NCBI RefSeq assembly: GCF_900106925.1
Contig: NZ_FNNZ01000016.1
Location: 48,923-112,922, forward strand
DNA length: 64,000 nt
DNA from: Thiocapsa roseopersicina
GTDB lineage: Bacteria > Pseudomonadota > Gammaproteobacteria > Chromatiales > Chromatiaceae
Direction of reading: 5' to 3'
Part shown: in pieces, positions 18,351 to 27,006 of the stretch
Position numbering within the stretch: position 1 is the first letter of the stretch
Layout: the number at the start of each line of letters is the position of its first letter
Position numbers and translations under genes: made by a program
The notes under the pieces: generated by a model
The model's database searches: none
The model's input: the letters and a program-made list of their open reading frames with translations, nothing else
What the model was told of the DNA's origin: nothing

Positions 18351-19084
18351 GCCGCACCAGCAGCGAGGGGCGCGACACCATGAGCACAGAAGAGAAGGGC
18401 GCACTCAAGGGACTCGCATCCTCCGGCGTCGAGGCGCTGATCGAGCGACTGCGCGACGAGGGTGTGCAGGTCGGTCAAGCCGAGGCGCAGCGGATCGAGG
18501 CGGAGGCGCGGCGCGAGGCCGCCCGCATCGTTCGCGAAGCCGAGAACCGCGCCAAGGCCATCCGCGAAGCGGCCCAACAGGAGGTCGATGCGCTGCGCAA
18601 GGGCGGCGAAGAGGCGCTGCGGATCGCGATGCGCGACACGGTGCTGCGGCTCAAGGCCGATCTCGCCGATCGTTTCAGCGACGAGGTCAAACGGCTGATC
18701 GCCGCCAAGATCGAGCAGGAGGCATTCCTTGAGCGATTGATCCTGGAAGTGGCCGCCAAGGCACGCGCGGAGGCCGGGATCGACACCGGACAGGCCGTCG
18801 AGGTCCAGTTGCCGAAGGCGCTGGTGAGCCCCGAGGAGCTTCGCCGCAACCCGCTGGAGCTGCGCGAAGGATCCTTGTCGCACTTCGTCCTCTCCTTGGC
18901 GGGCAACATCCTGGCCGAGGGCGTGACCTTCGGGGTTGCCGCCGGAACGGACGGCAAGGGCATTCGGCTCGCACTCAAGGGGAAGGACGTGCACATCGAC
19001 CTGACCGACGAAACGGTCGCCGCCACCCTGCTTGCGCACCTGCAGCCGCGCTTTCGGGCGATCCTCGAAGGCATGGTGAAGTAA
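18347..19084 (+). CDS. atpE: V-type ATPase subunit E (peripheral stalk), 245 aa
   Basis: The N-terminal half is a long Ala/Glu/Arg-rich coiled coil (AEAQRIEAEARREAARIVRE near residue 45) and the C-terminal half is a compact head with LSHFVLSLAGNILAEGVTFG. This is the usual E subunit layout, and E pairs with G/H-type subunits in stator stalks. The start at 18347 overlaps the K stop as ATGA, like the two junctions before it. An ATG at 18380 (MSTEEKGALKGLAS) is a reasonable alternative. No G/H subunit gene is visible. Confidence 0.88.
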   Translation: MSRTSSEGRDTMSTEEKGALKGLASSGVEALIERLRDEGVQVGQAEAQRIEAEARREAARIVREAENRAKAIREAAQQEVDALRKGGEEALRIAMRDTVLRLKADLADRFSDEVKRLIAAKIEQEAFLERLILEVAAKARAEAGIDTGQAVEVQLPKALVSPEELRRNPLELREGSLSHFVLSLAGNILAEGVTFGVAAGTDGKGIRLALKGKDVHIDLTDETVAATLLAHLQPRFRAILEGMVK

Positions 19085-19099
19085 GGATACGAGGCAGCC

Positions 19100-19813
19100 G
19101 TGGCGCACTCCGACCGTTATGCGATGCTCCTGAGCTCCCTGCCGTATCACGGCCCGCTCTTCGGTGCAAAGCAGACCCCATTGTCGCGGATCCGGCTGAA
19201 CCAGCGTCTCGCCTTGTTGGATCCCGTCGAAGCGGAGTGTCTGCACCACGCCAGACGGTTGCTCGAATGGGCGCAACAGGAGCCCGACCGGACCGACGCG
19301 CAAGCCGTGGTCCGAGCGAAACAGGTCATCGACGGGATCACGAACCCCTTCATCCGGGACCTGGTGACCTGGCGTCTCGAGCTGCGCACCCTGATCGCCG
19401 CCCTGCGGCGGCGGCACCGGGGCGAGTCTGCGCCGCGCGACCGCCGCTGGGGCTTCGGCCGCTGGGTGAGCCGGATCATGCAGCACTGGAACGAGCCCGC
19501 CTTCGGTCTAGAGCATGCCTTTCCCTGGCTGCCCGAGGCCGAGCGTCTGCTCGCCCGCGGCGCCACCGTCGATCTCGAGCGCCTGCTGCTCGGCGCGGTG
19601 TGGAACTACTTGGAGCGCCGAAGCGACGGGCACTATCTCGATTTCGAGGCCGTCGTCATCTACGTCCTGCGCTGGGACATGATCGCGCGCTGGACGACGT
19701 ACGACGGCGAGGAGGCCGCACGACGCTTCGACGAGCTGGTCGAGCAGGCGATGGCGGGGGTCGAGAAGAGCCTACACCCGCCCGCCGCCGCTCCCCGATC
19801 GGAACGCACTTAA
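19100..19813 (+). CDS. DUF2764-like V-type ATPase-associated protein, 237 aa
   Basis: The start codon is GTG (MAHSDRYAMLLSSLPYHG). The amino end, YAMLLSSLPYHGPLFG with the substrate-free helical body, resembles the DUF2764 proteins. Those are encoded between subunits E and A in bacterial V-ATPase operons and are thought to take the place of subunit C/d. Position between E and A here supports this reading. The body is helical and Arg/Trp-rich (FVRDLVTWRLELRTL-type segment near residue 92). The stop codon TAA is the first three bases of a dispersed 86-bp repeat. Family assignment is from pattern and context, not from a search. Confidence 0.72.
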   Translation: MAHSDRYAMLLSSLPYHGPLFGAKQTPLSRIRLNQRLALLDPVEAECLHHARRLLEWAQQEPDRTDAQAVVRAKQVIDGITNPFIRDLVTWRLELRTLIAALRRRHRGESAPRDRRWGFGRWVSRIMQHWNEPAFGLEHAFPWLPEAERLLARGATVDLERLLLGAVWNYLERRSDGHYLDFEAVVIYVLRWDMIARWTTYDGEEAARRFDELVEQAMAGVEKSLHPPAAAPRSERT

Positions 19814-19896
19814 ACCGCGCCCGGTGCGGTATGTGTCATGTGTTGGAGTGGCTTGGCCGCGCCAGCTCCGACGACTGTCGGAGCTGGCGCGGTTTA
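19811..19896. repeat. 86-bp terminal-dyad repeat, copy 2
   Basis: The element runs from TAAACCGCGCC to GGCGCGGTTTA. Its right half holds a second, stronger hairpin: 16 perfectly paired bases (CCGCGCCAGCTCCGAC at 19857-19872) around a GACT loop, ending at 19892. This inner hairpin competes with the outer terminal pairing. The first TAA is the stop codon of the preceding gene. Confidence 0.9.
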
Positions 19897-19919
19897 AGGT
19901 ATTCAAAAAGATTAAGTTT

Positions 19920-20003
19920 TAAACTGCGTCTCACCGAGATCGAGGACATCTCCAAAGTCGAACGTAAAATGAGAATGACGCATGTCACTCTAGACGCGGT
20001 TTA
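19920..20003. repeat. 84-bp terminal-dyad repeat, copy 3
   Basis: The ends are TAAACTGCGTC and GACGCGGTTTA, with one G-T wobble if folded as RNA. It follows copy 2 after a 23-bp AT-rich linker. Its reverse complement matches the copy at 54694-54777 at about 74 of 84 positions by hand count. It sits 47 bp before the subunit A start. Confidence 0.9.
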
Positions 20004-20050
20004 ACCCTGTCGACCGCTGGCTCGACGTCGGCGCCCTACTGGATCTATTC

Positions 20051-21985
20051 ATGGCAAGACACACGACCCGAGGCAAGCCCAGGCACGAGGAACGGCCGCG
20101 TGCGTCCGAAGGCGCCTCACCGACCCAGGATCTCGCCGAGATGCGCGACGACGACTCGACCGCACCGCCGGCGCCACCCGTGCAGGCCGATGCACTCGCC
20201 CGTGTCGTGGCGGTGCAGGAGAGCTTGGTGACCATCGAGGCCGGTTGGGAAAACGGGACACGTCGCTCCCTGATGAAGAACGAGGTGGTCCTCATCCTGC
20301 CGGGGCGGGCCGCCGCCGACGGACGCCAGGAAAGGCTCAAGGCCGAGGTCCTGCGGGTGCGTGGCTATACCGCCGACGTACAGGTGTTCGAGGACACGCG
20401 CGGCATCACCATCGGCGACCCGGTCGAGCAGACCGGCGAGATGTTGTCGGTCGTCCTCGGCCCCGGCTTACTGGGCCAGGTTTACGACGGCCTGCAAAGT
20501 CCGCTCGACAAGATCGCCATCGAGCATGGCATCTTCCTGCCGCGTGGCGTCGATCTCGATCCGCTGGACCGAGAGCGCAAATGGTCGTTCGTCCCCGCCG
20601 TGTCGCAAGGCGCGCGCTTGGGGGCCGGCGGTCTGCTCGGCACGGTCGCGGAGGGCCGCTTCAAGCACAAAATCATGGTGCCGTTCGACCAGGCCGGCGA
20701 GGTCGAGGTCACCTGGATTCAGGAAGGGAGCGTGACGCTCGACACCCCGGTCGCGCGCATCCGCGATGCCCGGGGCGAGGAGCACTCGGTCGACCTGACC
20801 CAGCGCTGGCCGGTCCGCCGCCCGCTGACCGAGCACATGCTGCGCGAGCGCACGACCGAGCGGCTCTATCCGAACGAGCCGATGATCACGACCATGCGCA
20901 CCATCGATACCTTTTTCCCGGTCGCGCGCGGCGGGACCGCTTGTATCCCGGGCCCCTTCGGTGCCGGCAAGACGGTGCTGCAGCATTCGCTGGCCAAGCA
21001 TGCGGACGTGGATATCGTACTGGTGGTCGCCTGCGGCGAGCGTGCGGGCGAGGTCGTGGAAACCATCCAGGAGTTCCCGCGCATCAAGGATCCGGCGACC
21101 GGCGGATCGCTGATGGACCGCACCATCATCATCTGCAACACCTCGTCCATGCCCGTGGCGGCCCGCGAGGCGTCGATCTACACCGGCATCACCATCGGCG
21201 AGTATTACCGCCAGATGGGCTATCACGTCCTGCTCCTGGCGGACTCGACCTCCCGCTGGGCGCAGGCGATGCGCGAGACCTCGGGGCGTCTGGAGGAGAT
21301 CCCGGGCGAGGAGGCATTCCCGGCCTATCTGGAGTCGGCGATCCGCAGTGTCTACGAGCGCGCCGGCCTGATCCGCGGCGCCGACGGCAGCTTGGGCAGC
21401 CTGACCATGATCGGTACCGTCTCCCCGGCCGGCGGCAACTTTGAAGAACCCGTCACGCAGGGGACACTCAGCACGGTCAAGAGCTTCCTCGGGCTCTCCT
21501 ACGATCGTGCGTATCGCCGCTTCTACCCGGCGATCGATCCGCTGATCTCCTGGTCGCGCTACCTGGAGCAGCTGTCCGACTGGTATGCCCGCAACCTTGA
21601 CCCGACCTGGACCGAGCGCGTCAAGGCATTGAAGGATCTGCTGGTTCGCGGCGACAGCGTCCAGCAGATGATGCAGGTCACGGGCGAAGAAGGCATCACG
21701 ACCGACGACTATGTGGTCTATCAAAAGGCGCTCTTCCTCGACATGGTCTTCCTCCAGCAGGACGCCTTCGACGATGTCGACGGCGCGGTTCCCATGGATC
21801 GCCAAAAGCTCACCTTCGACCGCGTCTGGGGCATCGTCGAGCAGGAGCGCAGCTTCGCGGACAAGACCGCGGTGCGACACCACTTCAACAAGCTGACGGG
21901 GCTCTTCAAGAACTTTCACTATGCCGCACCCGAATCGCCGGATTACACGCGTCTGCTCGCCGAAATCGATGCCATGACGGCCTGA
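20051..21985 (+). CDS. atpA: V-type ATP synthase/ATPase catalytic subunit A, 644 aa
   Basis: This is the catalytic subunit of the V1 head. The P-loop GPFGAGKT is at residues 301-308. Other hallmarks are the A-specific non-homologous insert region (FLPRGVDLDPLDRERKW near residue 165), ACGERAGEVVETIQEFPRI and ADSTSRWAQAMRETSGRLEE. The N-terminus carries an unusual hydrophilic, Pro/Asp-rich extension of about 45 residues before the beta-barrel (LARVVAVQESLVTIEAG). Length exceeds typical bacterial A subunits (about 580-600) because of that extension. It is separated from the rest of the operon by two dispersed repeats, so expression could differ. Confidence 0.95.
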   Translation: MARHTTRGKPRHEERPRASEGASPTQDLAEMRDDDSTAPPAPPVQADALARVVAVQESLVTIEAGWENGTRRSLMKNEVVLILPGRAAADGRQERLKAEVLRVRGYTADVQVFEDTRGITIGDPVEQTGEMLSVVLGPGLLGQVYDGLQSPLDKIAIEHGIFLPRGVDLDPLDRERKWSFVPAVSQGARLGAGGLLGTVAEGRFKHKIMVPFDQAGEVEVTWIQEGSVTLDTPVARIRDARGEEHSVDLTQRWPVRRPLTEHMLRERTTERLYPNEPMITTMRTIDTFFPVARGGTACIPGPFGAGKTVLQHSLAKHADVDIVLVVACGERAGEVVETIQEFPRIKDPATGGSLMDRTIIICNTSSMPVAAREASIYTGITIGEYYRQMGYHVLLLADSTSRWAQAMRETSGRLEEIPGEEAFPAYLESAIRSVYERAGLIRGADGSLGSLTMIGTVSPAGGNFEEPVTQGTLSTVKSFLGLSYDRAYRRFYPAIDPLISWSRYLEQLSDWYARNLDPTWTERVKALKDLLVRGDSVQQMMQVTGEEGITTDDYVVYQKALFLDMVFLQQDAFDDVDGAVPMDRQKLTFDRVWGIVEQERSFADKTAVRHHFNKLTGLFKNFHYAAPESPDYTRLLAEIDAMTA

Positions 21986-22029
21986 AGACTGACTCACTCC
22001 TCACACCTCGTTACTCACTCCTCTCCACC

Positions 22030-22704
22030 ATGACCCCTGAATTCTGGCTTGAACGTTGGCGGCACAGCGAAACCGGTTGGCATCTCCCCGAGGTCAACGT
22101 TCATCTCCAGGAGTTCTGGCCCGGTCTCGGGCTTGCGCCCGAGACCCTGGTCTTCGTTCCGCTCTGCGGCAAGACACTCGACCTCCTCTGGCTCGCCAGC
22201 CGGGGCCACGGCGTGGTCGGGGTGGAGATCAGCGAGCTGGGGGTGACGGAGCTCTTCGCCGAGAACGGGCTGGAACCGCGCGTGACGGAGACACCGCCGT
22301 TTCGCACCTATGCGGTCGACGAGCTGCGGGTGCTCGTCGGCGACTACTTCGACCTCACCCCCGCGCATCTGGAGGGCGTCGGTGCCGTCTTCGACCGCGC
22401 CTCGCTGATCGCCCTCCCGCCGCAGATGCGTCCGGCCTACGCCGAGCACTTCAAGACCATCGTGCCCGCGACTGCAAGGAGCCTCCTGATCACGCTCGAG
22501 TATGATCAAGCCGAGATGTCCGGCCCGCCCTTCTCGGTCGGTCGCGACGAGGTCCAAGCGCGTTTCGGGGACCGTTACGGCATCGAGCCGCTGGCAAGTT
22601 TCGACGTGATCGACGAATCACCGGGCTTTCGCAGACGCGGCCTCACCGCGCTCGCCGAGCACGTCTGGAAGCTGGAGCCGCGGCCCCGAGACGTCGCATG
22701 CTGA
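22030..22704 (+). CDS. tpm: Thiopurine S-methyltransferase, 224 aa
   Basis: This SAM-dependent methyltransferase of the bacterial TPMT family is also linked to selenite and tellurite methylation. The start MTPEFWLERWRHSETGWHLP is characteristic, followed by LVFVPLCGKTLDLLWLASRG (SAM motif I). VVGVEISELGV is the acidic ribose-binding position, and GAVFDRASLIALPPQMRPAY completes the fold. Length of about 220 is normal. It follows subunit A after 44 bp on the same strand without an obvious terminator. Confidence 0.93.
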   Translation: MTPEFWLERWRHSETGWHLPEVNVHLQEFWPGLGLAPETLVFVPLCGKTLDLLWLASRGHGVVGVEISELGVTELFAENGLEPRVTETPPFRTYAVDELRVLVGDYFDLTPAHLEGVGAVFDRASLIALPPQMRPAYAEHFKTIVPATARSLLITLEYDQAEMSGPPFSVGRDEVQARFGDRYGIEPLASFDVIDESPGFRRRGLTALAEHVWKLEPRPRDVAC

Positions 22705-22752
22705 CCCTTTCAGCCCAGTTACCGAGACCCCCGAGGCCCCCGAGGCCTCTCG

Positions 22753-23511
22753 GTGCAGACTGAGCCGGCAGCCGGTTCGACTCGGATGCGCGATCCGGAT
22801 GCTCGCGAGAAGGTCGTCTTTTCCGTCAGAGACCTCACCAAGATCTACGTCATGGGCGAGGTCGAGATCCAAGCCCTGCGCGGCGTCGACATCGAGCTTT
22901 ATGCCGGCGAGCTGGTGGTCATGCTCGGGGCATCGGGCTCCGGAAAATCCACCCTGCTGAACATCCTCGGCGGACTCGACCGCGCGTCCGGAGGCGAGGT
23001 CCGCTATCTGGACCAGGACCTGACAGGCGCCGACGACAAGGCCCTGACCGCCTTCCGGCGCCGCCATGTCGGCTTCGTCTTCCAATTCTACAACCTCATC
23101 TCCAGCCTGACCGCGCGCGAGAACGTCGCCATCGTCACCGAGATCAGCCCCGACCCCATGATCCCGGAAGACGCCCTCGCCCTAGTCGGGCTAGAAGACC
23201 GTTTGGATCACTTCCCCTCTCAGCTCTCCGGCGGCGAGCAGCAGCGCGTCGCCATCGCACGCGCCGTCGCCAAGCAGCCGGCCGTCCTGCTCTGCGACGA
23301 ACCAACCGGCGCGCTCGATTCCAAAACGGGCATCCGCGTGCTGCAGGTCATCCAACAGATCAACCGTGAACTCGGCACCACCACGGCCGTCATCACACAC
23401 AACGCCGTGATCGCCGACATGGCCGACCGTGTGATTCGCTTGGCCGACGGGCGGGTGCAGGAGGTTCAGGGCAACGCGCATCGACGGGATCCCGCCGAGT
23501 TGAACTGGTGA
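22753..23511 (+). CDS. Orphan ABC transporter ATP-binding protein (LolD/MacB type), 252 aa
   Basis: The ATPase domain has Walker A GASGSGKS near residue 59, the loop [17 protein letters not shown], the signature LSGGEQQR and Walker [13 protein letters not shown]. The GTG at 22753 is preceded by GAGG at a good distance; an ATG at 22786 lacks a ribosome site. No permease is next to it; the next gene is convergent batD. The double-FtsX permease at 1087-3450 lacks a neighbouring ATPase inside this window and is a possible partner. An inverted pair CCGAGA/TCTCGG (22722-22753) covers the start region. Confidence 0.9.
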   Translation: MQTEPAAGSTRMRDPDAREKVVFSVRDLTKIYVMGEVEIQALRGVDIELYAGELVVMLGASGSGKSTLLNILGGLDRASGGEVRYLDQDLTGADDKALTAFRRRHVGFVFQFYNLISSLTARENVAIVTEISPDPMIPEDALALVGLEDRLDHFPSQLSGGEQQRVAIARAVAKQPAVLLCDEPTGALDSKTGIRVLQVIQQINRELGTTTAVITHNAVIADMADRVIRLADGRVQEVQGNAHRRDPAELNW

Positions 23512-23542
23512 TCTCAACCGCGTGCCACGCCGCCGCCGCGGC

Positions 23543-25330
23543 TCAACGACCGGGGTTGAGGGCCGGCAATGCAGCGCGTTTGATTCGCAAGACGCGACTC
23601 TTGCGCGGGCGAAGCCCGGCGCCGCGGCCGACTTGCCGCATGAAGTCGCGCTTCCATCGCGCGAAGTCGAGGCCCTGCCGGCCGTAGAGCGCGGCGTCCA
23701 GCTCCTGCATCAGCCGGGTCAAGGTTGCCGGATCTGCGTGCGGACGTAGGCTCAGGATGAGTCGGGTCAGGTTGGGCTGTGTGGCCTCGCCTTGGAAGCG
23801 CAGCCGGCTGCGTGCATCGGCTTCGAAGCGGTCGCACCAGTCGATGGGGTCCGCTGCGCGATTGGCGTGGCGCACGCAGAGCAGGAATCGGCTGCTCGGC
23901 GGGAGTGCTGCGGCCGCGGCGGCGCGCATGCGCGCAACCAGCGGCGCGGGTCGCAGCCGACGGCCGACGCGATTCCACCCGTTGCCGATCAGGGCACCGA
24001 ATGCGCTGAGTCTGCCGACTAGCCCTGCCGCCGTGCGGGCGCGTGGCCGATCTTTCGTCTGCGGCTTGGTGGCGTAGATGACGCCGCCCCAGTAGCCGGC
24101 GAGCAGCAGCAGAAGCCCCGTCAGCGGGAGCCACACGACGCTCCAGTCCTCTGCGCTCATGACGGAGGAGGGCATGCCGAAGGGGCCGCTCTCGCCGCCG
24201 ATACTCAGGGTGCGCATCGGCAGAGTCGCGACCTCTCGCGTGCCCAGGCCGGTATTCCACCAGGGAACGCCGATCTCGGGCAGGGCCAGTCGACCGGATG
24301 ACTGAGGGACCAGGGTGTAGTACTCGGTGCGGCGCGCGACCAGATCGCTGCGGTCCGCCGAGAGGCCGCTCTCGGTCAGCACCTGCTCGCGATAGACCCG
24401 GTGATCCGGTCCGGCGAGCTGGTCTTCCAAGCTCGGCAACTGAGCTGCAGTGCCTCCTGTGGCGAGAAGCTCCAACGCCAAGGTGACGGGCTGCCCGGGG
24501 GCCAGGTCGGTCTCGCGGTCGATCTCGGCCTTGAGACTCAGTGATTTCAGGGGCAGCCACGGCGTCACCGCGCTCATGGCAGGTCTGACCCGTAGGCGAA
24601 TCGGTCGGTCGGTGACCGACTCGAAGCGCTGCATGCCGCCACCCATGCCTCGAACGGTTCCGGTCACCTTGATGGGTGGGATCTCGATATCGCCCGGCCG
24701 CAACGGGATCAAGCTCAGGATGAAGGTGTTGACGATCTCGCGTCGGCCGCCCTCTGCGGAACGTGATTCCGGGGTCGGTCCATCCACGCGCTGCAGCAGC
24801 GCGTCTCCGGTCGCCGGGAGATCGAGCGTGGCCTCGCCGGGATTCTCCGAGGTGACGAGCCGAAGACGCAGCAGCAAGGGTTGCTGCACATAGGGCTCCG
24901 GCTCGTCGAGCGTGGCTTCGAGCCGAGGCGGTGTGACTTGAGCCTGTGTTCGGTATTGCCCCGGATATTGCCTGGGCATCTGGTTCGGCATCTGGCCCGG
25001 AAACTGGCCGTAACCGGGTGCCCGCATCTGGCCCGGAGGATAGGCCGGTGGAACACCCTGCGGATAGGCAGGCGGGGTGCCTTGCGCGTTGGTCGGCGCC
25101 TGGGGGCGGAACTGCCAGGCTCCGGCCTGCGGCGGGGGTTGGCCGTAGGGGCCCTGCGGCTGGAAGGGCTGCTGTCCCGGGGGGGCGTAGGGCCAGGCGC
25201 TCGCCGCTTGCCCGCACAAGGCCAGCATAAGGCCCAGTATCAGACCCGGAATCAAGCCCGGCATCGGACTCGGCCCCGGAATTATCGGCCCGGATAGCCT
25301 GGTCGGACGCCGCAGACCAGCGATGCGCAT
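23543..25330 (-). CDS. batD: BatD-like membrane protein, 595 aa
   Basis: This is the last gene of the Bat (aerotolerance-type) operon. A signal peptide (LIPGLILGLMLALCGQAASA) is followed by a Pro/Gln/Gly-rich spacer of about 100 residues. Beta-sandwich BatD domains start near VTPPRLEATLDEPEPYVQQP. One membrane helix lies near residue 400 (WLPLTGLLLLLAGYWGGVIY), and a cytoplasmic tail ends the protein. The start at 25330 overlaps the batC stop (ATGA); an upstream ATG would overlap batC further. The Pro/Gln-rich spacer is not typical of the family. The operon's function is debated, probably envelope or stress-related protein handling. Confidence 0.85.
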   Translation of the reverse strand: MRIAGLRRPTRLSGPIIPGPSPMPGLIPGLILGLMLALCGQAASAWPYAPPGQQPFQPQGPYGQPPPQAGAWQFRPQAPTNAQGTPPAYPQGVPPAYPPGQMRAPGYGQFPGQMPNQMPRQYPGQYRTQAQVTPPRLEATLDEPEPYVQQPLLLRLRLVTSENPGEATLDLPATGDALLQRVDGPTPESRSAEGGRREIVNTFILSLIPLRPGDIEIPPIKVTGTVRGMGGGMQRFESVTDRPIRLRVRPAMSAVTPWLPLKSLSLKAEIDRETDLAPGQPVTLALELLATGGTAAQLPSLEDQLAGPDHRVYREQVLTESGLSADRSDLVARRTEYYTLVPQSSGRLALPEIGVPWWNTGLGTREVATLPMRTLSIGGESGPFGMPSSVMSAEDWSVVWLPLTGLLLLLAGYWGGVIYATKPQTKDRPRARTAAGLVGRLSAFGALIGNGWNRVGRRLRPAPLVARMRAAAAAALPPSSRFLLCVRHANRAADPIDWCDRFEADARSRLRFQGEATQPNLTRLILSLRPHADPATLTRLMQELDAALYGRQGLDFARWKRDFMRQVGRGAGLRPRKSRVLRIKRAALPALNPGR

Positions 25331-27006
25331 CACCACGGGCGATTCTCCAAGATGGGCGCCCCCGTGGTCTGCATCCAACGCAGCTCCTCCAGACGATACT
25401 GATTGCGGATCAGGAGTGAGGGGTCCCCCTCCACCTGCTTGAGCCGCTGCTCCATCACGGCCATGCCTGCGCCCAGTGCGGGCGATCCGTCGATCGCGCC
25501 GCGTTCGTCCGTCGCGTCCTCCCCCAATTGGTCGCCGGGCCGGTCGCCGAGCTGATCGAAACGCTCTGCGGCCTCGGGCTGGGTCTCGGTGCCGAGCGTC
25601 TCGGGTGGCTTGACCTCTGCCGGACCGGGCGGACCCTTACGGGGTGTTCGGCCGGTGGCCTCGTCTGTGCCACCGTCATCGCGATCGGGCTGGCTCGGAT
25701 CCGAGCCGGGGGCGTCCGAGCGTCCCTGATCGGCGGAATCCGGCTCTTCGCCGTCCTGTTCGGGTGATTCGGGCTCGTCGCGACTCGGGTCGCGTCCGTC
25801 ATTTGGATCATCCTCGGAGGATGGGGCCCCGGACGACTCGTCTTGCGGTGCTTGCGTCGGGTCTTCCTCGCCGTCGGCGGGCTCGCCCGCTTGCTGCGGT
25901 GTTGCGGAGGTTTCGGTCGATGGCTTGGATTCGGACTCGTCCTCGCCGTCCTCGCCGCCGGCGTCGCTCGCATCGCCGGGCTCGCCGTCCTTTCCGGACT
26001 CGGATGCGGATGCGGTCTCCTCGCCGGACGTGCCGTTCGGCGTGGTCCGGTCCCCGGTGTCGCCTCGATCGCTCTCGCTCTCCGTTTGGTCGGACTCGCC
26101 GGTATCCGAGTCGGTTGCGCTGTCCGGTGCCGAGCCGGTCTTGTCGGTGTCGTCGGCGCCACGCGCGTCGCTGGACTCGCCCTGCGCCTGACCCTCGGTG
26201 GATTCGGAGCTGTCGCTGCCTTGGCCTTGACCCGTCTCGTCGCCTTCGCCCTCGGTTTGCGACTCGCTTTGCTGGCCGGAGCCCTCGGAGAATTGATCCT
26301 GCGAGCCGCTGTCCTCGCTTTGCTCGTCGCCGGACTCTTCGCCTTCGGATTCTTGTTGCTGCTCCGCGCCTTCTTGTTGCTCGGATTGCTGTTGCTGCTC
26401 GCCCTGCGACTCCTCCTTGGACTGCTCGTCCTCCTTGGATTCCTGCGCCTCCTCGGACTTTTGCTGCGGCGATTGCTGCTCCTGTTGCTCTTCTTCTTGT
26501 GATTCACGATCGCGCTCTTCGGGGCTCGGTGTCGGATCGTCGCCTTCTTCCTGTTTCGCCTCCTCGCGAAATTGCTCCTGCTCAAGCCTCGCCAAGGTGG
26601 CGCGAGTGACCGCGAGGTTATGGGCCGCATCCGCGTGGCTCGGATCCTCGCGCAGAACCGACTCGTAGGCAGATGCTGCGCCCGTGTAGTCGCCGCGCTC
26701 GAATCGGGTGTTGCCGAGGTTGTAGCGGGCCGACTGGCCCTCCTTGCCCGGTTCGGCCTCGCCGAAGGCCCGTTCTGCTTCTTCGAGTCGTCCCGCGCGA
26801 TAGAGGGCCACGCCTTGTCGATAGGGATCCGAGAAGGCCTCCGCCGCGGCGTCGAAGTCACCCGCCTGATAGGTCTCGAGCGCCTCCTGCTCTGAGGTCT
26901 TGAACCATCCGGCGACTGCCTGGTACGGCAGACAAACGGCGAGCATCAGGAGCGCTGCGCCCGAGCAGGGCTGAACGCCGTGGCGCAGGATCGACGCGAT
27001 GCTCAT
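25330..27006 (-). CDS. batC: BatC-like TPR protein with very long acidic disordered region, 558 aa
   Basis: An N-terminal signal/anchor (GAALLMLAVCLPYQAVAG) precedes about 110 residues of TPR-like repeats (ARYNLGNTRFERGDYTGAAS, then DPSHADAAHNLAVTRATL). From about residue 150 to 500 the protein is a low-complexity tract of Glu, Gln, Ser, Asp and Gly. A short ordered tail ends VEGDPSLLIRNQYRLEELRW, which resembles the conserved C-terminus of VWA-TPR Bat proteins. The start at 27006 overlaps the batB stop. Both short GAG/CAG-type codon runs and the length suggest expansion by slippage. Confidence 0.85.
   Translation of the reverse strand: MSIASILRHGVQPCSGAALLMLAVCLPYQAVAGWFKTSEQEALETYQAGDFDAAAEAFSDPYRQGVALYRAGRLEEAERAFGEAEPGKEGQSARYNLGNTRFERGDYTGAASAYESVLREDPSHADAAHNLAVTRATLARLEQEQFREEAKQEEGDDPTPSPEERDRESQEEEQQEQQSPQQKSEEAQESKEDEQSKEESQGEQQQQSEQQEGAEQQQESEGEESGDEQSEDSGSQDQFSEGSGQQSESQTEGEGDETGQGQGSDSSESTEGQAQGESSDARGADDTDKTGSAPDSATDSDTGESDQTESESDRGDTGDRTTPNGTSGEETASASESGKDGEPGDASDAGGEDGEDESESKPSTETSATPQQAGEPADGEEDPTQAPQDESSGAPSSEDDPNDGRDPSRDEPESPEQDGEEPDSADQGRSDAPGSDPSQPDRDDGGTDEATGRTPRKGPPGPAEVKPPETLGTETQPEAAERFDQLGDRPGDQLGEDATDERGAIDGSPALGAGMAVMEQRLKQVEGDPSLLIRNQYRLEELRWMQTTGAPILENRPW

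Noticed and set aside
18227..19486. 419-codon minus-strand frame across subunit E and the next gene
   Set aside because: Crosses two plus-strand genes of the V-ATPase operon and shows antisense composition.
20468..21997. Long minus-strand open frame opposite subunit A
   Set aside because: Strand-symmetric GC bias opens this frame; it mirrors the conserved subunit A gene and has no recognisable domain.
25644..26609. Plus-strand arginine-rich and leucine-rich open frames opposite batC
   Set aside because: They are reverse translations of the low-complexity Glu/Ser/Gln tract, not genes.
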